Part shown: positions 1 to 13,146 of the stretch, in pieces | Layout: each line of letters opens with the position of its first letter | How positions within the stretch are numbered: the stretch's first letter is position 1 | DNA from: Liolophura sinensis | Lineage: Eukaryota > Mollusca > Polyplacophora > Chitonida > Chitonidae | Assembly (NCBI RefSeq): GCF_032854445.1 | Contig: NC_088300.1 | Coordinates: 40,452,458 to 40,516,457 of the forward strand | Reading direction: 5' to 3' | DNA: 64,000 nucleotides | Program-made: the position numbers and the translations under genes | The notes under the pieces: generated by a model | What the model saw: only the letters and a program-made list of their open reading frames with translations | Databases searched by the model: none | What the model was told of the DNA's origin: nothing

Positions 1-1038
1 TCTACAGCTAAAACATTCAACAAAAAATCATTCAAACACGCAAAATCATTTTATTATCAAAATATAAATAGAATATTGCACAGTGAAAGTCGAATATCAT
101 AAATAAAAAGAACACTAAACACACGAAAAACTTCCAAATAGCTGGATTTGATGTATTTGTATATTATATTTGATTGTTGCTTCACACCACTTACTCAAGA
201 TGTTGAAAGCTTCCAGGCTGGATGATATTGTCAAAAGTAAAACTTCGCGTGATGATAAAGCGGTAAGAGGCTTGGTTCACAACCGAGTTCATTACTAAGA
301 CAACAGATGTAACACAAGCCTCCACCAGGCAGATAATTTGCTGATTTCATTGTTCACAGAAGTAAATAGCCATGTGCTGATTCGTTAAGGTGACTGAAAT
401 CTATGGTTTTCAGAAAATATCACCAAAAAAAAGGAGCTTTTACCCTATCATATTCTAAGTGATGCATGGTGATATCTAGGATAAACCACCGCCGCTCACA
501 AAGGACTTCACAAAAAAAAACCTCTTGAGCGATGAGGCATGGCCAAACTGAATTCGATCACGCGACTTCTTTGAAGAAGTCAGTGCTAACGGCTCTCACG
601 TGTTGCCAATTTCACAGTTAACATTCAGAATACACTAATATCATAATATTCATAAAAACTACAAGCAGATGAAAAACTCTGAAATAACCGAGACTGATGT
701 ATTTATATATTTGTTTGATCGTTACTTACCGCCGTAATTACTCAAGATATTATCAATACCGACTTAAGTCGAGTGGCTAGATGTTTTCCTTTATATCCCT
801 AGGGTGGATTCAATTAAATTGTAGGAAAGGTAACTTTCTAGATTCCCCTGTTTCCCTTGTTATCGGGAACTTGATGCCGATAAGAGGTCGAAGTGCTCTG
901 TTATGCATGAAGTCATAGGGTGGAGAGAAATCATAAGGTGAAGAGCACTTCCATTCAACCAATATGATGTACGTCACACATGAGTGAATTTGTCTGGAAT
1001 TTGCTAGAACGCAGTCCCCGGCACTCCGGTTTCCTCCA
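1..1038. other. Left-edge non-coding sequence with decayed SINE remains
   Basis: No gene is recognised here. Two stretches, about 140-210 and 670-750, resemble each other and the 3' part of the SINEs seen elsewhere in the window (a TTTGATTG core followed by ACTCAAGA). A tRNA-like box B piece (GATCGAATTC read on the minus strand) occurs near 550. I read this as one or two very decayed minus-strand SINEs. The missing 3' exon of the globin gene would be expected here or beyond the left edge, but I could not find it. Confidence 0.3.
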
Positions 1039-1044
1039 CTCCTG

Positions 1045-1256
1045 CAACTGACCACCATAATAACTGTATTTCTCCTTCGAGTTTTACGTCATACGTAACA
1101 ATTATCCAGTCATATGACAAGGGGTTATTAGGTGTGTGAACGTATATTGTGTCTTCTTGTGGCAGCAAGTACCAAGTCTTTGGTATAACCCGACTTGAGT
1201 GGATCCCGGGGTATCCCGACTTTAGCCATTGGGCCACCGAAGCGGTCCGTCCAAAT
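1045..1256 (-). repeat. tRNA-headed SINE, second family, diverged copy
   Basis: On the minus strand this begins with a tRNA-like head (GGACCGCTTCGGTGGCC, then sequence close to box A) and ends in a part shared with 2612-2792 and 21035-21300. The shared part runs from a GTGTCTTCTTGTGGCA segment to a CATATGAC segment followed by TTATGACGTA-like sequence. The copy is rearranged or deleted in the middle compared with the 21-kb copy. Confidence 0.5.
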
Positions 1257-1727
1257 ATAAGTGAAACATTCTTTATTATGGCCTTAACCTCCACAATCAA
1301 CGTGCGGAACGATTAGATAATAAACGGTTTAATTACGGTAATTAAACACACTCAAAAATAAGCATTAATAGTTTGGTAATTCAAAATACATTTACATATA
1401 CACTGAGTATCTCTCTCCTCGCACCTAAAGCTGTGTGGAGACAAACTCTGGGGGATATGTGACAAATATATTTTCAGATAACATAAACCTTTACATAAAG
1501 CGTCAAGTTGGACATTCGTTAATGCGTAGACCATGAAGAGGTACCCAGCCGATAATCGTAAGATCTATTTCCATAACGACCTGTCACACAAAGTTCTCAA
1601 AGTAATATGCAATAAGCAATATATACAGGTAACTAGTAAATAAACCTGGTAATTTGTAAGTGGAAAGCAGTCCAACGTTGAAACTCCTGCCGTATTTAGT
1701 ACAAGCCAGCTAAAAACCACCAATGCA

Positions 1728-1860
1728 GTTATTTATCTATTTATTTATTTGACTGGTATTTTACGCCGTACTCAAGAATATTTCACTTATAGGACGGCGG
1801 CCAGCATTATGGTGGGAGGAAACCGGGCAGAGCCCGGGGGAAACCCACGACCATCCGCAT
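1728..1860 (-). repeat. V-type SINE, 3' part (5'-truncated)
   Basis: The plus strand starts with TTTATT repeats, the complement of the SINE's AATAAA-rich 3' tail. It continues through TTTTACGCCGTACTCAAGAA, the GGCGGCCAGCATTATGGTGG block and the AAACCGGGCAGAGCCCGGGG hairpin-like segment, and stops after ACGACCATCCGCA. The tRNA-like head is missing, so this is a 5'-truncated copy in minus orientation. Confidence 0.85.
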
Positions 1861-2144
1861 ATATATTTTGCTGATTAAACAAATGCAGACCCTAGACTGC
1901 CAGCCATTATGACTCACACCCTTACCCATAGTAGTTAATGTCTATTGTTTATCTGACATGTTTCCTCTGTTGTATGTTTCATCTATTGTTCATTTGCTGA
2001 ATCAAAAATGTGCCAATCTTTGTCAATCTGTTGTATGGTTCTTCTATTGGTCTTATGCTGAAATTAAAACCTTAGCCTTCTCTTTAAAGACTAAGGCATT
2101 TGCTAGGAAACGTAGGCCATGTGTTTTAGATCTAAAAGTACATG

Positions 2145-2345
2145 TTAAGGAAGTTCCACTGTGTTCAGTCGCTGATTCCATTCTTCTGGGTTCACTATGC
2201 AGGGCAGGACTTCTTCCTGATATTTCGCAATGATGGCCCTGCATATCTCTCGAATAAGGCTACTGAGTGATGATGTTGCGAGCAATCCGGAAACCCATAG
2301 TGCAGGATCTTGAAGTCCGCTGTTGTCGGGTAACGCCACGTTATG
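2145..2345 (-). pseudogene. HARBI1-like (PIF/Harbinger) transposase fragment
   Basis: A 64-residue minus-strand reading frame contains SSLIREICRAIIAKYQEE, followed by a Pro-Glu-Glu-Trp. In HARBI1-type DDE nucleases a segment like 'ISxIVREVCRAIxxEYxDE...CPTTPEEW' precedes the RWNFPHxxGAxDGKH block. The start of that pattern is visible here, but the downstream catalytic blocks are not. The element is therefore a short dead remnant, and the surrounding sequence shows no terminal inverted repeats I can define. The assignment rests on remembered family patterns; chance similarity is possible. Confidence 0.45.
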
Positions 2346-2611
2346 TGGCTACCCTGAAGCTATCGTATTATTTACTGATAAATCGTAGTGGATCGTAAAA
2401 ATCGTAGTACATCGTAAAAATGTCTTGACAGATCGAAGTGGAGTCCGGTCAATTCGTAGCACATCGTACCACTGTCTTGCCTACTCTTTATGTAATATTC
2501 TTGCCCACATTGAGGGAATTCGTAGTCCAGTCATGGCATGTAGTAAGGGTTCAAGTAAGATAAATTTAAATAAATAAATAATTATCTATATATATGTATG
2601 TATATGGTCTT

Positions 2612-2792
2612 ATGTCGTATTTAACAATTTTTCAGTCAGATGACAAGGAGTCATTAGGTGTGTGTACATATACCGTGTTTTCCTGTGGCAGAGCGAGTCC
2701 ATGTAGTGAAGGTGCTGCCGCCACTAAAGTATCATGCCAAAGACACCAGACATGACACCCCACCCAGTCACATTATACTGACACTAATCCAT
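2612..2792 (-). repeat. tRNA-headed SINE, second family, 3' part
   Basis: Shares with 21035-21300 the blocks GTCAGTATAATGTGACTGGG, GGTGTCATGTCTGGTGTCTT and a GGCGGCAGCAC segment on the minus strand, then the part with CTAATGACTCCTTGTCAT. The tRNA-like 5' head is absent. It lies between the globin central exon and the HARBI1-like scrap. Confidence 0.6.
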
Positions 2793-2960
2793 TCATTACT
2801 TGCTCGAACCCCTCATTGCTGATCGCCGAACAGGCAACAACAAGTACCACTTGTATAATCTTGGGTATGATTTCATCCCGGTTCTCACAAATTCTAGTAT
2901 GTATACAAAGAATAGTGAAATAGATAGACCTTTAAGTAGAAAAGAATCCGGTGGCCATAC

Positions 2961-3198
2961 CTCGAGATACTGGGGCCTGATCCTCATCTGGTAATGTTTC
3001 TCGCCTACACTGAGCAGTATGGCATGAAGGCAGGTAGAGTCTTCTATGCTCTCTACAGCCGCACCCAGCCCCTCCATCACGATCAAGGCGTGGTTCTTCA
3101 GCATCGCCTCATTCACCTCCCATTTCTCTAAATCCTTAGAGTTATTTTGTAAGATTTTAGGGAAATAGCGACGTAGATCCTTTTCGTTGTCGAGAAAC
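2961..3198 (-). CDS. Globin gene, central exon (helices B-end to G-start)
   Basis: This 238-nt exon encodes the haem pocket of a globin. After the acceptor (TTGTCACACAG) the frame reads FLDNEKDLRRYFPKIL, the C/CD region with the CD1-type Phe. KNHALIVMEGLGAAVES then carries the likely distal E7 His, and LLSVGEKHYQMRIRPQYLE carries the proximal F8 His. The donor is CTCGAG|GTATGG. The acceptor leaves codon phase 2 and the donor phase 0. These are the two classical globin intron positions, B12.2 and G7.0, which strongly supports a real gene over a chance frame. It joins in frame to the exon at 19159-19304. The final G-H helix exon was not found between here and position 1. Spacing around the E7 and F8 histidines resembles cytoglobin or globin X more than molluscan haemocyanin-era two-domain haemoglobins. 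The exact subfamily is inference. Confidence 0.86.
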
Positions 3199-5855
3199 CT
3201 GTGTGACAAGGACAAAAATCAGTAGAATAGATAATAATAATAACATAACATAATAATAATCAGTACTTTTCTCCTAAAAACACATTCAGACGGGTTTATG
3301 TCTTAGTAAGGTCCAACAGCTTCCGGGCCTTTGGCGGCTCTTGAATCCTCTATTGATTAGCTGTGATAATGATAAGGTGTCATTCTACACGAATTTTTTC
3401 TACACTTCTGATTTCCATCTCTATGGTATTTTGTGGCAATGCAGCGGGGTACGGTTTTCCGCATTCCGACGTGTTGCTTTCCATGTACATATACTTACAT
3501 GCAGGTGACCCGTATTTTTCTTTTTTTTTTAATCAAAATATTTGTCAGCATTGTTTGATCCATTTTCAAAACTAGCTACACGCTAATTTATAGTGTTTCT
3601 TTCACCCAGGGCGTCATAAACGAACATGCTGTTGTTCTTTGGCAATACGATTTCATTAAACACTATTCTATAATGTTTAGCTGATGTTTTGCAATGTGAC
3701 ATATGAGCTGCCAAAATTGCAGGCCTACTCCCAGCTAGGTAGATCCTTAGGGCGGTCGTACAGGTGGTAAATAAAAAATTCAACAGTCACAACATAATTT
3801 GTAAACTTATTTAAAGACGGTCCATAGCAAAAAAAACAGCAATATTTTTTCGGTCAAATAGGCGAAGTTTTCTATTAATATATGGAAAGTAGCATAATAT
3901 TTGGATGTACACTAAAACTTCTGTTGCCACTGTGTCATATTACAAAAAAAACAGAAAAAAAAACAAGGAACGAAACAATAATTATCAATTACCGGTTGAT
4001 TATTATCAAAAGGATATATACTTTCTCAATATCCGAAACCTTAAATAAAGTAAAGTCCCTGTCATTTAAACTATGACAAACTGAGTTGGACGCTTTGGAG
4101 AAAGGTTGTTTTTAATCGCTCCTTTGACCACGTTGTCGAACAGAGCCTCCATTTTCCCCTTTCTAGAAGAAATCTTATGTTTCCGACTTCGATCAGGACA
4201 TCTCCTAGTAAATACATGCAGCTAGTTAAAAACATTTCAAGGTAAGCGATTCAGATCAGTATAATGTCTGCCAGACTGATTAGACCATCCATCATGTTTT
4301 ACTCGTGTGACCGCAAGAACATTGTTCAAAGACGAATATTATTTCTGATCTTGTAAACGCCGGAATCGTTAATCCAACTCTGAGAACTATGCTTTGTCCA
4401 CAGACAAGTGCTTGTTTAGTCCTTAAAGCTGTGGGGAATTATTTATGTAGGATCCATACATTTTAAACCACAGAACCGTGGCAATAGTCGCTATGAATTA
4501 ACTATTTTTTTGTTATATAACAGCCTGAGTTCCGAAAACACATCTTATTATCTTGGCGCAATTAGTTCGATGAAAATGGAGTCGCTATCCAAACTAATTT
4601 ATGTATGTAATTTTCTGACAACCATGAGGCATCCTTGTCAGGTTATATACATATATAAAGTAATATGTTAGCAGTGTTAACTCTTCAGTAAACAATAAGA
4701 ATTCAGATCTTTATTTATGAAAATGATAATGGCTTAAGCCCGACTATTAGTATCTGACAACATATTCGAAAGGTGACCAGCATATCAAAGGATCAAGCAG
4801 AAACTTTCCGTTTGAGCCAATCCCTACTAGATTTCACTGGAGAATATAACCCCCCACAGGTAATGAACGCTGTTAGCTTTGAAATATTAGACAGTATGTG
4901 TTTTAACTTTGCAGCTCGTAACCACACAGAGCTGTTCAAAATCCGTGACAGATAGCAATGAACACGAAACAAACCACCCGAACTCCATTAACTCACATCA
5001 GTCAGGGCATTAAATTTCTCTGCGAACATCTCCATCATAATCATCAGTCTACTCTTTCATCAAAATTTCCTTGTCTCTCACAAAAACGCTACAAATATAT
5101 CCAGACATTCTGAAATACGCCTGACTGGAATGTTACAGTCTTAATCATCAGACCAGTCCCCTTAAATCAACAGACGGTGGTTATCTCCCCCTGCCCAGGA
5201 TTCGTTTGCCACCACTGACTACACTACTTTCAGCTTCTCCTTTTCCAATCTTCCTCCTCTGACTATGACTGCTTGAAAATATTTTTCTAGTGAAAAAAAT
5301 ATTTTTACCTCCCACATAAACTATTATTAGACAGATGTCCATGTAAACACTAGTTTAACAAAAATATTGGTACAACAAAACCTAGTAGATACACTGCACT
5401 TTTCGCTTAACTTTATAGGCCCTACTACGCCTGTGAAGAGCATTCAGTCTGAATGGGTCTGCGTATTTTGGGAAAAGCATGACGGAAAGTTTCAGGTGAA
5501 ATACAGAAACATCTGAGGTCTTAATTTTTTTGGGACTACCTTTGGTCCATGTCGTTATTGTGGCATGTGGCAAACATGACATACTTTTTGGTCTACGTGG
5601 TGGCCGATCAAAATTCCAGCTCAGTGGCCATACAAACTTTAACAGTTCTATGCACAACGTATTGACATAATGCATGATGTCGATGGAATCGATTGATCAT
5701 AGCTCTTAATCATCTGAAACCCGCAAGGTGAAAACTGGGTGAGCGAGTATTTACGTGTATGCATTGCAGAAATTGGGATTTTTCCAATCAACGATAAAAA
5801 ATTAAAGAAAAATGTCTTAAATGGTTTAAATTATACATTAGCAAAAATGCCAAGG

Positions 5856-5925
5856 GATTCGAATCCACGATCTCCTTGAGAGTTAATATACTCGATTACC
5901 ACTACACTACAGACGCAACACAGGT
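5856..5925 (-). repeat. tRNA-like relic (pseudo-tRNA or SINE head)
   Basis: The minus strand reads TGTAGTGTAGTGGTAATC (a D-arm/box A-like segment), then an anticodon-arm-like ATTAACTCTCAAGGAGAT, then GTGGATTCGAATCCC (T-arm/box B). The T-stem does not pair well and no clean acceptor stem is visible, so I do not call a functional tRNA. It could be the head of a SINE or a decayed tRNA gene. Confidence 0.4.
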
Positions 5926-7035
5926 CGAGGTAGCATTTGTTTATTCAGCATCAGGGTACGACCGAGATCTGGTAAAACAAAAGCCAAAATTATTGTTTTA
6001 AGTACCGGTATGAAGAAAGTCGTGTCCCCACAAGATGTTTCTCCCAAAGTTTCAAAGTTCGGAGATACAAATCCTGGGCCAATCATATTCTAGGGTACAA
6101 CTTGCTTCGTCCATAAATCAGAACTTATCAGGTCGAATAATGAGGCATTTTTGGCTAGTCGTACCATCTATAGCGATACCAAATTGGCACCTAATTACAA
6201 ACACAAATACACTCACATATTTAGGGATTCCAGCAGCTGCCTGGAAACCCTATTGTTATCATTTTTCTGAGAGCCTATACCGCTAGCGCTGTAGCTATTA
6301 ACCTGAATTGTAGTATATGGTTGGTACAAGCATGTGAAAGTTACAAAGGGATACCAAAAAGGAGGAATGTAGGACACGTGGTTTGCAAATTCATACTAAA
6401 ATTTGCTAAAATTTAAAATACAGAGTATATAAGACATGAAATGAACATCAATCCCTATGCCAATGTATGGGGCATAGATTATCTTTAACAGAAATAACCT
6501 CACCCAAACTGAAAGTGATAATAAATCGCAAGCAAATGAGCCTAAGAAACTGAAAATTACATTATCGGACAGTTCAGCAATGACAGGAACCCCGGTATCG
6601 CTATTTCTAGCTGTATCATATATTTTAAACTTGTAAAAATTAAAAAAATGTTGGAAAATTTTATTTTTGGATCGATGTGATCCATTAGCTGTGGGCTAAA
6701 TCCCCGCCTTACCCCCTCATGCCCCCTCCTCCCCCCCACTCTTTTGGGGGGATTTTCTCCTTTGATATGTATGAATTAACTGTCTCGCGGTGCCAGATAA
6801 TTACCGAGTTTATTTGTTTTCCTTGAAATGAGTAAAAATACTTTCTTTGGCCTGTTCCTTTTAAGGCTTCGTAGGAAACTGAAGGTTATGGCTGTATATA
6901 GATTTATATATCTTTCAGGTTCAGATTAATATAGCCTTACTTCTATGCATTGTGTGCTATCCAGTATTATCTGGTATCCACGGATGGCCGGACAAGTCAA
7001 GGTTACGGTGGATTAAGCGATCATCAGAGATGTGT

Positions 7036-7036
<1 letters not shown>

Positions 7037-7106
<70 letters not shown>
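7037..7106. repeat. (TA)n microsatellite
   Basis: About 34 uninterrupted TA dinucleotides inside the globin intron. No associated gene feature is visible. Confidence 0.97.
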
Positions 7107-7110
<4 letters not shown>

Positions 7111-7902
7111 TGACCGATGATTAACGCCAAATGGCTATATTGGAGAAAGGGATGGCGTAAGACTTTGAGCCTGTATGGCCGCTGCGAACTGCGCAAAAAC
7201 AAATGGTGCTCTTTGACGATGGAAATGAACATTAATCTACAAAAGAATCTCGACAGGATAGATTATTATCGGGAAGTAGTCATAGAGTATCAGTACCTCT
7301 GTAGTCTAGTTTAAGCTGAACACAAATGCTGGACTACATAAATAATGATACATGGCTGAACTACCCGAACCACACGTATTTCTGACTTCAAAACAAAATA
7401 AATAGCTGGCGGTGTTATGAGTGGCGTGAATCGATATGAACGGCACGGTGGAGTAGCTTCAAGGCCGGAGTGATATTCCCTGTTTCCTGATCAACGAGCG
7501 CTATAACTTATCAATATATTACACAGCATTACCCCCTGGGATGTGTGAGCCTGCGATGCACCAGTGAAGCGCAAGTCTATACACATGCCCGGGATATCAA
7601 TATGAAGTGTTGCCATCTAGCCAGCTGTAGAAAGGAATCATTGTGTAATTACTCGCTTGAAAGAAATGTCACCATTTATTTGTTTGTCGCATACTTTTTT
7701 GAAAAAAAACGTCTATGACCTGTCCGAACTCCTACGGCTGGGATTCGGCGTTAGGTTCCAACCGAATTATTTAATGTTTTATATATTTATTTATTTATTT
7801 GGTCTGCTTTGTGATTAACTACAGAAAAACTACATGTGTCTATACTTAGTCAGTATTCAGAAATCCACATTGGAACATTATGACTGATATTAAAAGAAAC
7901 GT

Positions 7903-8044
7903 GAAACGTTTGATTTATTTGATTGGTGTTTTACGCCGTACTCAAGAATATTCCACTTATACGACGGCGACCTGTATTATGGTGGGAGGAAACCGGACAG
8001 AGCCCGGGGAAACCCAAGACCATCCTCAGACTGCTGCCAGATCT
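7903..8044 (-). repeat. V-type SINE, 3' part
   Basis: The complement of the A-rich tail (TTTATTTGATTGGTG) leads into TTTTACGCCGTACTCAAGAA, then a mutated GGCGACCTGTATTATGGTGG and AAACCGGACAGAGCCCGGGG. The copy ends shortly after ACCATCCTCAG, so the tRNA head is missing. It lies in the globin intron, in minus orientation. Confidence 0.85.
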
Positions 8045-8375
8045 GAAACATTTGGTTTTTATTTCTTAATATACAGTTTTGGGTGTGTCCTAAAGCACAT
8101 AAAAACATCTCAGCCATCTTCTTGAGACGTAAAATTGGCTTTAAACTACAGTTTTCTTCCAACTTCCTTCACCTACTTTAAAACCATAATCTTCAGCTTG
8201 AGGTCCTTTTCATGTATCCTTTCAGACGATTGAATGCATGATGTCAACTTTAAGGCTCCTTTATATTTCACTGATTGAATATCTCAGCAAAATGTATAAA
8301 TGTAAATGATGTCTACAAGTATGGTATTAGGCTCCACTTAACCCAGTATTTTTTTGAACCAAGATCATACAGAAT

Positions 8376-8529
8376 GCGTAAGTGGAAAGGTCTGCAACAA
8401 CCTGCGGATGGACGTGGATTTCATCAGGGCTATGCCCAGTTTCCTCCCACCATAATGCTGGCCGCCATTGTATAAGTGAAATATTCTTGAGTACGGCGTA
8501 AAACAACAAGCAAACAAATAAAATAAATA
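8376..8529 (+). repeat. V-type SINE, 3' part
   Basis: Plus-strand copy starting within the GTAAGTGGAAAGGTCTG segment. It passes through CCTGCGGATGG, TTTCCTCCCACCATAATGCT and GTGAAATATTCTTGAGTACG and ends in an AACAAATAAAATAAATA tail. A few substitutions in the head-proximal part mark it as older than the 27-kb copy. Confidence 0.85.
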
Positions 8530-8536
8530 TTCATAC

Positions 8537-8560
8537 ATAATATATATATATATATATATT
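8537..8560. repeat. (TA)n microsatellite
   Basis: A short TA run directly following the SINE tail at 8529. Microsatellites commonly grow from SINE tails. Confidence 0.9.
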
Positions 8561-9681
8561 TACTGACTTTTCAACATAAACATTAAGAAATTATTTTAGA
8601 ATCCCCGGTGATCAAATGTATTACCCCGGCAATATCGCCAGTTCTCAAATTGTGCAACTTCTTTTGTGCATTACAAAAAGCACAGAGGCCGTAAAGTCGA
8701 ATATGAAAATGGTCAAATCTGCGAGTACGCGGTCGATATACAGTATGACGAAGACATTGTACCAGGTTCCACGCAAGTATGCCTCACTGAAAATACAACA
8801 CTATACCTAATGTAGATATACATAGAAAAAGCATCCCTTAAAAAAATCTAAATAGCATATACCTTTCATTTTGTGACATGGCAAAGCAAGCAAATTCACA
8901 TATACACTGAGAAAATTGAAAGTGCCGTCATGTATGTTATCAGTTATAACCAATTAGGACTTAATTCTGTAACACGAGGGCGCAGATTTCTCGACCGCCT
9001 TCACGTGAAACCTGGTTTGCTTTTGAGCTATAAATGCGTGGGATACCAGTGACGCGTTTTAATTGATTTATAGATTTACCAAACACATTTAAGTCTTTCT
9101 CCATCCCTCTTTGTTATAGCTACGGTTATATGTTTTCTAATATTTTAATGTGTGACTGACTCAATGTATAAGTGAATCAAAACATAGCGGACAAAAGTAT
9201 GAGCTACTCCATGGAATCAAGATCTGTGCACATGTATGAGTGACTGTATGTGTTGCAGAAGTTAAATCCATAACATGCGAAAGTGGCAGACTCACAGACA
9301 TAGTAAGCGCCAGGAAGTGTGGTCTTAAACAGATCGGAGTGCGATTATGTCGAATAAATCGATTATCTTGATATTCATCTTTTAAAAACTGCACACGTGA
9401 ATATGCGAGTTAGGTTATCACTTGGAACAGTCAGTATTACAAGGTGTGTTATCATAGGGTTACACGCCTCTTAAACATTGTTTTCCTGAGGTGATAGAGT
9501 GGCGACACAATCTGATACTGTGGTTATGTGACTGAAAAATGTCACAAATGGCTGGTCAGAGGAAAAATCAACTCGATTTTATATCAGTTTATTCAATCTA
9601 CTTACATGCATTTGTCAAACGACAGAGAAAGATACGTGCAGGTGTCGCCTCTACGCACTTCCAAAACGGGCCAATGATTCA

Positions 9682-9925
9682 TGTATTGATTTATTTGATT
9701 GGTGTCTTCGCCGTACTCAATAATATTTCGCATATACGATGACGGCCATCAGTATGGTGGGGGAAAACCCACGACCATCGGCAGGTTGCTGTAGACCTAC
9801 TCGCTTACGGCTGGAGAGGATGTCACCGTGCTCCACCATGGACTCGAACTCACAGAGGCCGCACTAGTGAAATGCTCAAGGGCCATGGCGAGGCGCTGGC
9901 AAGCTAACCACCTCAACCCAACCCC
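9682..9925 (-). repeat. V-type SINE, near full length
   Basis: This copy runs from the tail complement (TTGATTTATTTGATTGGTGT) through the core block ending CCACGACCATCGGCAGGTTG to the tRNA-like head. The head reads on the minus strand as a GAGGTGGTTAGCTTGCCAGC segment (box A region), with GAGTTCGAGTCC as a good box B. It is one of the few copies with both tRNA head and tail. The core carries a small deletion. Confidence 0.8.
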
Positions 9926-11265
9926 CGACGGGCCATTGCAAAAGTGATGCAATGAACAACATTTCACACGAATGTAGCTGTTTCCCAGTAAAATAGCAAC
10001 GTTAACACCACCAAACAGTTGCATTTAACTATGTCTGAATAACAAAAGTTACAAAGTGTACAGCTCACCAGGAAGATCTCCAAACGGATTTGTATGTAAA
10101 GGCAAATGACGTGTGGACCTGGGCGTATAGAAAGTGTGAAACGGGTACATACCATCCTGAGAGAAAACCTATACTCGTTTAGAGTAATTATACAATAATT
10201 GCGTCATGGTTCGAGTTAATGCCCCTACAGATAATCGATCAGGCGTCTATAGAGGTAAATCCTACATTTCCAAGGCCCACCCAAATCACCTCTACTTTCA
10301 CGCAAACTAAGTAGATAATGCATCCGGGAGGCATGCTTGTCTGTCCCGCCATGCATTACAATGCTCTCCACGATATATAACTATTGATTTCTTTAAGGTA
10401 GGTCGCTTTCTGTTCTCTGTGCCAATTCGCATATTAACCACAAAATGTTGTCTTTCTCTCTCGCACAGTGCGCAGAGTTTCAAGTGTTCTCATGACGCCA
10501 GTGAGGATAGATAAGAGTTAATCGATATGGCAACTACAGACAAAGTGGGGTAGAACCTACTGGCAAAGCCTGAAATACACAACACTTTGACAGTTTGGCT
10601 TCTGGCATAAGACTAAGTTTTGACCCTCTTGACACTGTATTATGAGACATCTTTTAAGACTATGATTAGAAGTTTCAATCAGGCGGCGAATCCATTAGCA
10701 CAGAAAACCGTAAACAGAAACAAACTGAATATAAAAATTACAGTCAAAATACTGAAACGGCTTAACGAGAAGCCTCACTGTACGGGTTACATGGGACAAT
10801 TCGCCAATTAAGACAGTTGCAGCTGCTCTGGAGTTACCCTCTATTCTGTTGTCTTTTATTCAGGTGGTATTGAGAAGGTGTGCGTGCATTACAGGGGAGC
10901 GTATGTAAGATACTGGCGTCTTTATCGGTAAACAACACCTGGTCAGGAATCTATAGGCCGCGTGCATGCTGTATATATCAGTTTCAGTTTGTCCACTTTC
11001 ACGGCGTGAATGTTTATTATTTTGCAGGTTAGAGAGCACCGAAACCGACTACCTAAGTGTTTTACCTTACAATGCTTATGACCCTTGAGGTGCCTGTTGA
11101 AACTGCTTGTCCTGCCGCTTGCGCAATCTAATGTTCTAAAAAAGACCGTTTGTCTTTGACCAATATGATGTACCCATATGTACGACCCACGAGGGAAGGT
11201 TCGTTAGTAACTTGTCAAAGCCCCTGGTTTTTTCCGTGCATTCATATCTCCTTCGGGCATAAAAC

Positions 11266-11334
11266 TGATCGCCATTGTATAAGTGAAACAGACTAAATGA
11301 ATAAATAAATAAATAGATAAATAAACAAATATTT
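11266..11334 (+). repeat. V-type SINE 3' tail fragment
   Basis: A short fragment: GATCGCCATTGTATAAGTGA matches the segment before the SINE tail. It is followed by an AATAAATAAATAAATAGATA run. The usual TTCTTGAGTACGGCG segment between them is deleted. Confidence 0.6.
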
Positions 11335-13146
11335 TGCAAGGCGTTATGTTTTACACATTTATCTAACGCATTTAAATACGAGCTTGGCATACAGTGTGAC
11401 GTTTGGCGGAGAGCAAAGCTCAGTGTGGCGCCAAGCTGGTAACGAGAAACGGTTAACATGGGCTTTTATATGTGACGTATTGTGTTATGGTTTCAAACCT
11501 GAACTCTGTGAATAACGTTATGATCTTGAACAATAAAAATCACATTTCTGCAAGAAGTGTGAATTAGCCTATTTACATAACTTGCCTAGTGTCAGCAGTT
11601 TTCAGTGTCCATACAAGCTTTATAACTGGCAGGTTGGCAATACACTTTCAAGGTTTGCAGTGTGTCCACTGACTGTCTACACTGCACGTCCACAAGTATA
11701 CTGGATAGGCAAGGTCCAGGACAGATTTTCGTGTCTCTGAACATGAAACATACACTGATAATGTAGGCCTATAGAACACCGCTTATGTCGTAGCCTGTTT
11801 AGCATGTGTTGGGTGATTCATACAAATGCAATAGAACAAAACACAGTTGGGTGTTACAAAGCATCTATTTATAGTCTGCCCGAATCAGGAGTAAATTGCA
11901 GTAGCTGTTCCTGTTTTGACAAACACTGAGCTGTTTATGGCGCTACGTGTAAGGGTCATTCCTCACGGGTAGCCATGTTGGGTAACCCTACATGGTCATC
12001 TATAAAACAGTTTTTTAACCATTGCATCAGAAGTCGTCACGTGTACACATTCTAATACATTCCACAGGGAGATAAATCAGATCCTTTCAGACACTCATCA
12101 ACCATTAAAAGCAATAAATTCACAATGACACGTCGTCAACTTTCATGTTACATCACTCACCGAAAAGTAAGAAAGATTTCTTCTACACTTTATAACATGT
12201 AATATGAAGTCTATTTGCGTGATACAAATGATTGGGTCAAATTCTTGGCTGAACACAACAAGTTGCATACATCCATGAAGTAAAAAACTGGACAGCAACG
12301 AGTAATCTGAAGAAATTTCACATGGTTGTTCCTTCCTACTTCTTGTTTCTCTTTTTATTAATGGGTCCCAAAAGAGAAATTAACCCCTTTGGTTGCAAAG
12401 TTCTACTTCCACTTGTAAATAATCTACCGTTATAATCCCGGACAATCTCCTTTTTTAATTAAACCTCATGCGATGGAAAGGGTGAAACTCTATGAATGGC
12501 TCACGTAACATACTACAAGAAAACTACAGAAAATGATCTATATAATATATCTAGAGATAGTTCATCAATATATATAAACGAATAATAATCTTACCTTAAC
12601 AGACCGGCATTGGTCTGGTTTTACAAAACTTCCTAAGTTCAGTAAATTGCTTAAAAGGTAACTTTTTTGTTTAAGATGGAGTGTTTCTCCATAAAAGTCA
12701 AACACTTCATAACGAATAACGTTGCCTTACGTTAGGAAAACAAAATGAAATTTCGTGAAACCGGGCCCTGTTGATTTCAAATTCCAACACCGTATCCCTC
12801 TTATACTGTATATAATGCGCTACCGGTATGTCAAATTTCAAAATGTATATTTTTAACGCCAAACACTACTATAGCACTCAGTTTCCAATTGATTTATTTT
12901 TCAGTATTTACTGCGGATCTTCTAACACGTGACATTTTCCTCCGCCATGCTTACATTACACAGGAGTGAAAAACTGATGATTAAAACAACTCTATAGTCA
13001 GAATGAGTATAAGGGAAAAGACCACCATGGAGAATCTCGGCGGTTGGTGCGCGCATTAGTCTACCTATACAGCCTAAGAGTATGAATTAATGGATTATTT
13101 TGTTATTAAAAACATTTACTCTGTTCTTTATGATCAATAGTATACT

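Noticed and set aside
190-270. Possible plus-strand first exon (ATGTTGAAAGCTTCC... followed by GCGGTAAGAG)
   Set aside because: It lies in a segment that resembles the decayed SINE tail at 670-750, is only 20 codons long and has no partner exon.
5856-5925. Functional tRNA gene
   Set aside because: T-stem mismatches and no clear acceptor stem; kept only as a tRNA-like relic.
7880-8125. 81-codon plus-strand frame and similar frames near 1100, 9800, 18600, 22000, 27200
   Set aside because: Each overlaps a SINE and shares its sequence; these are not genes.
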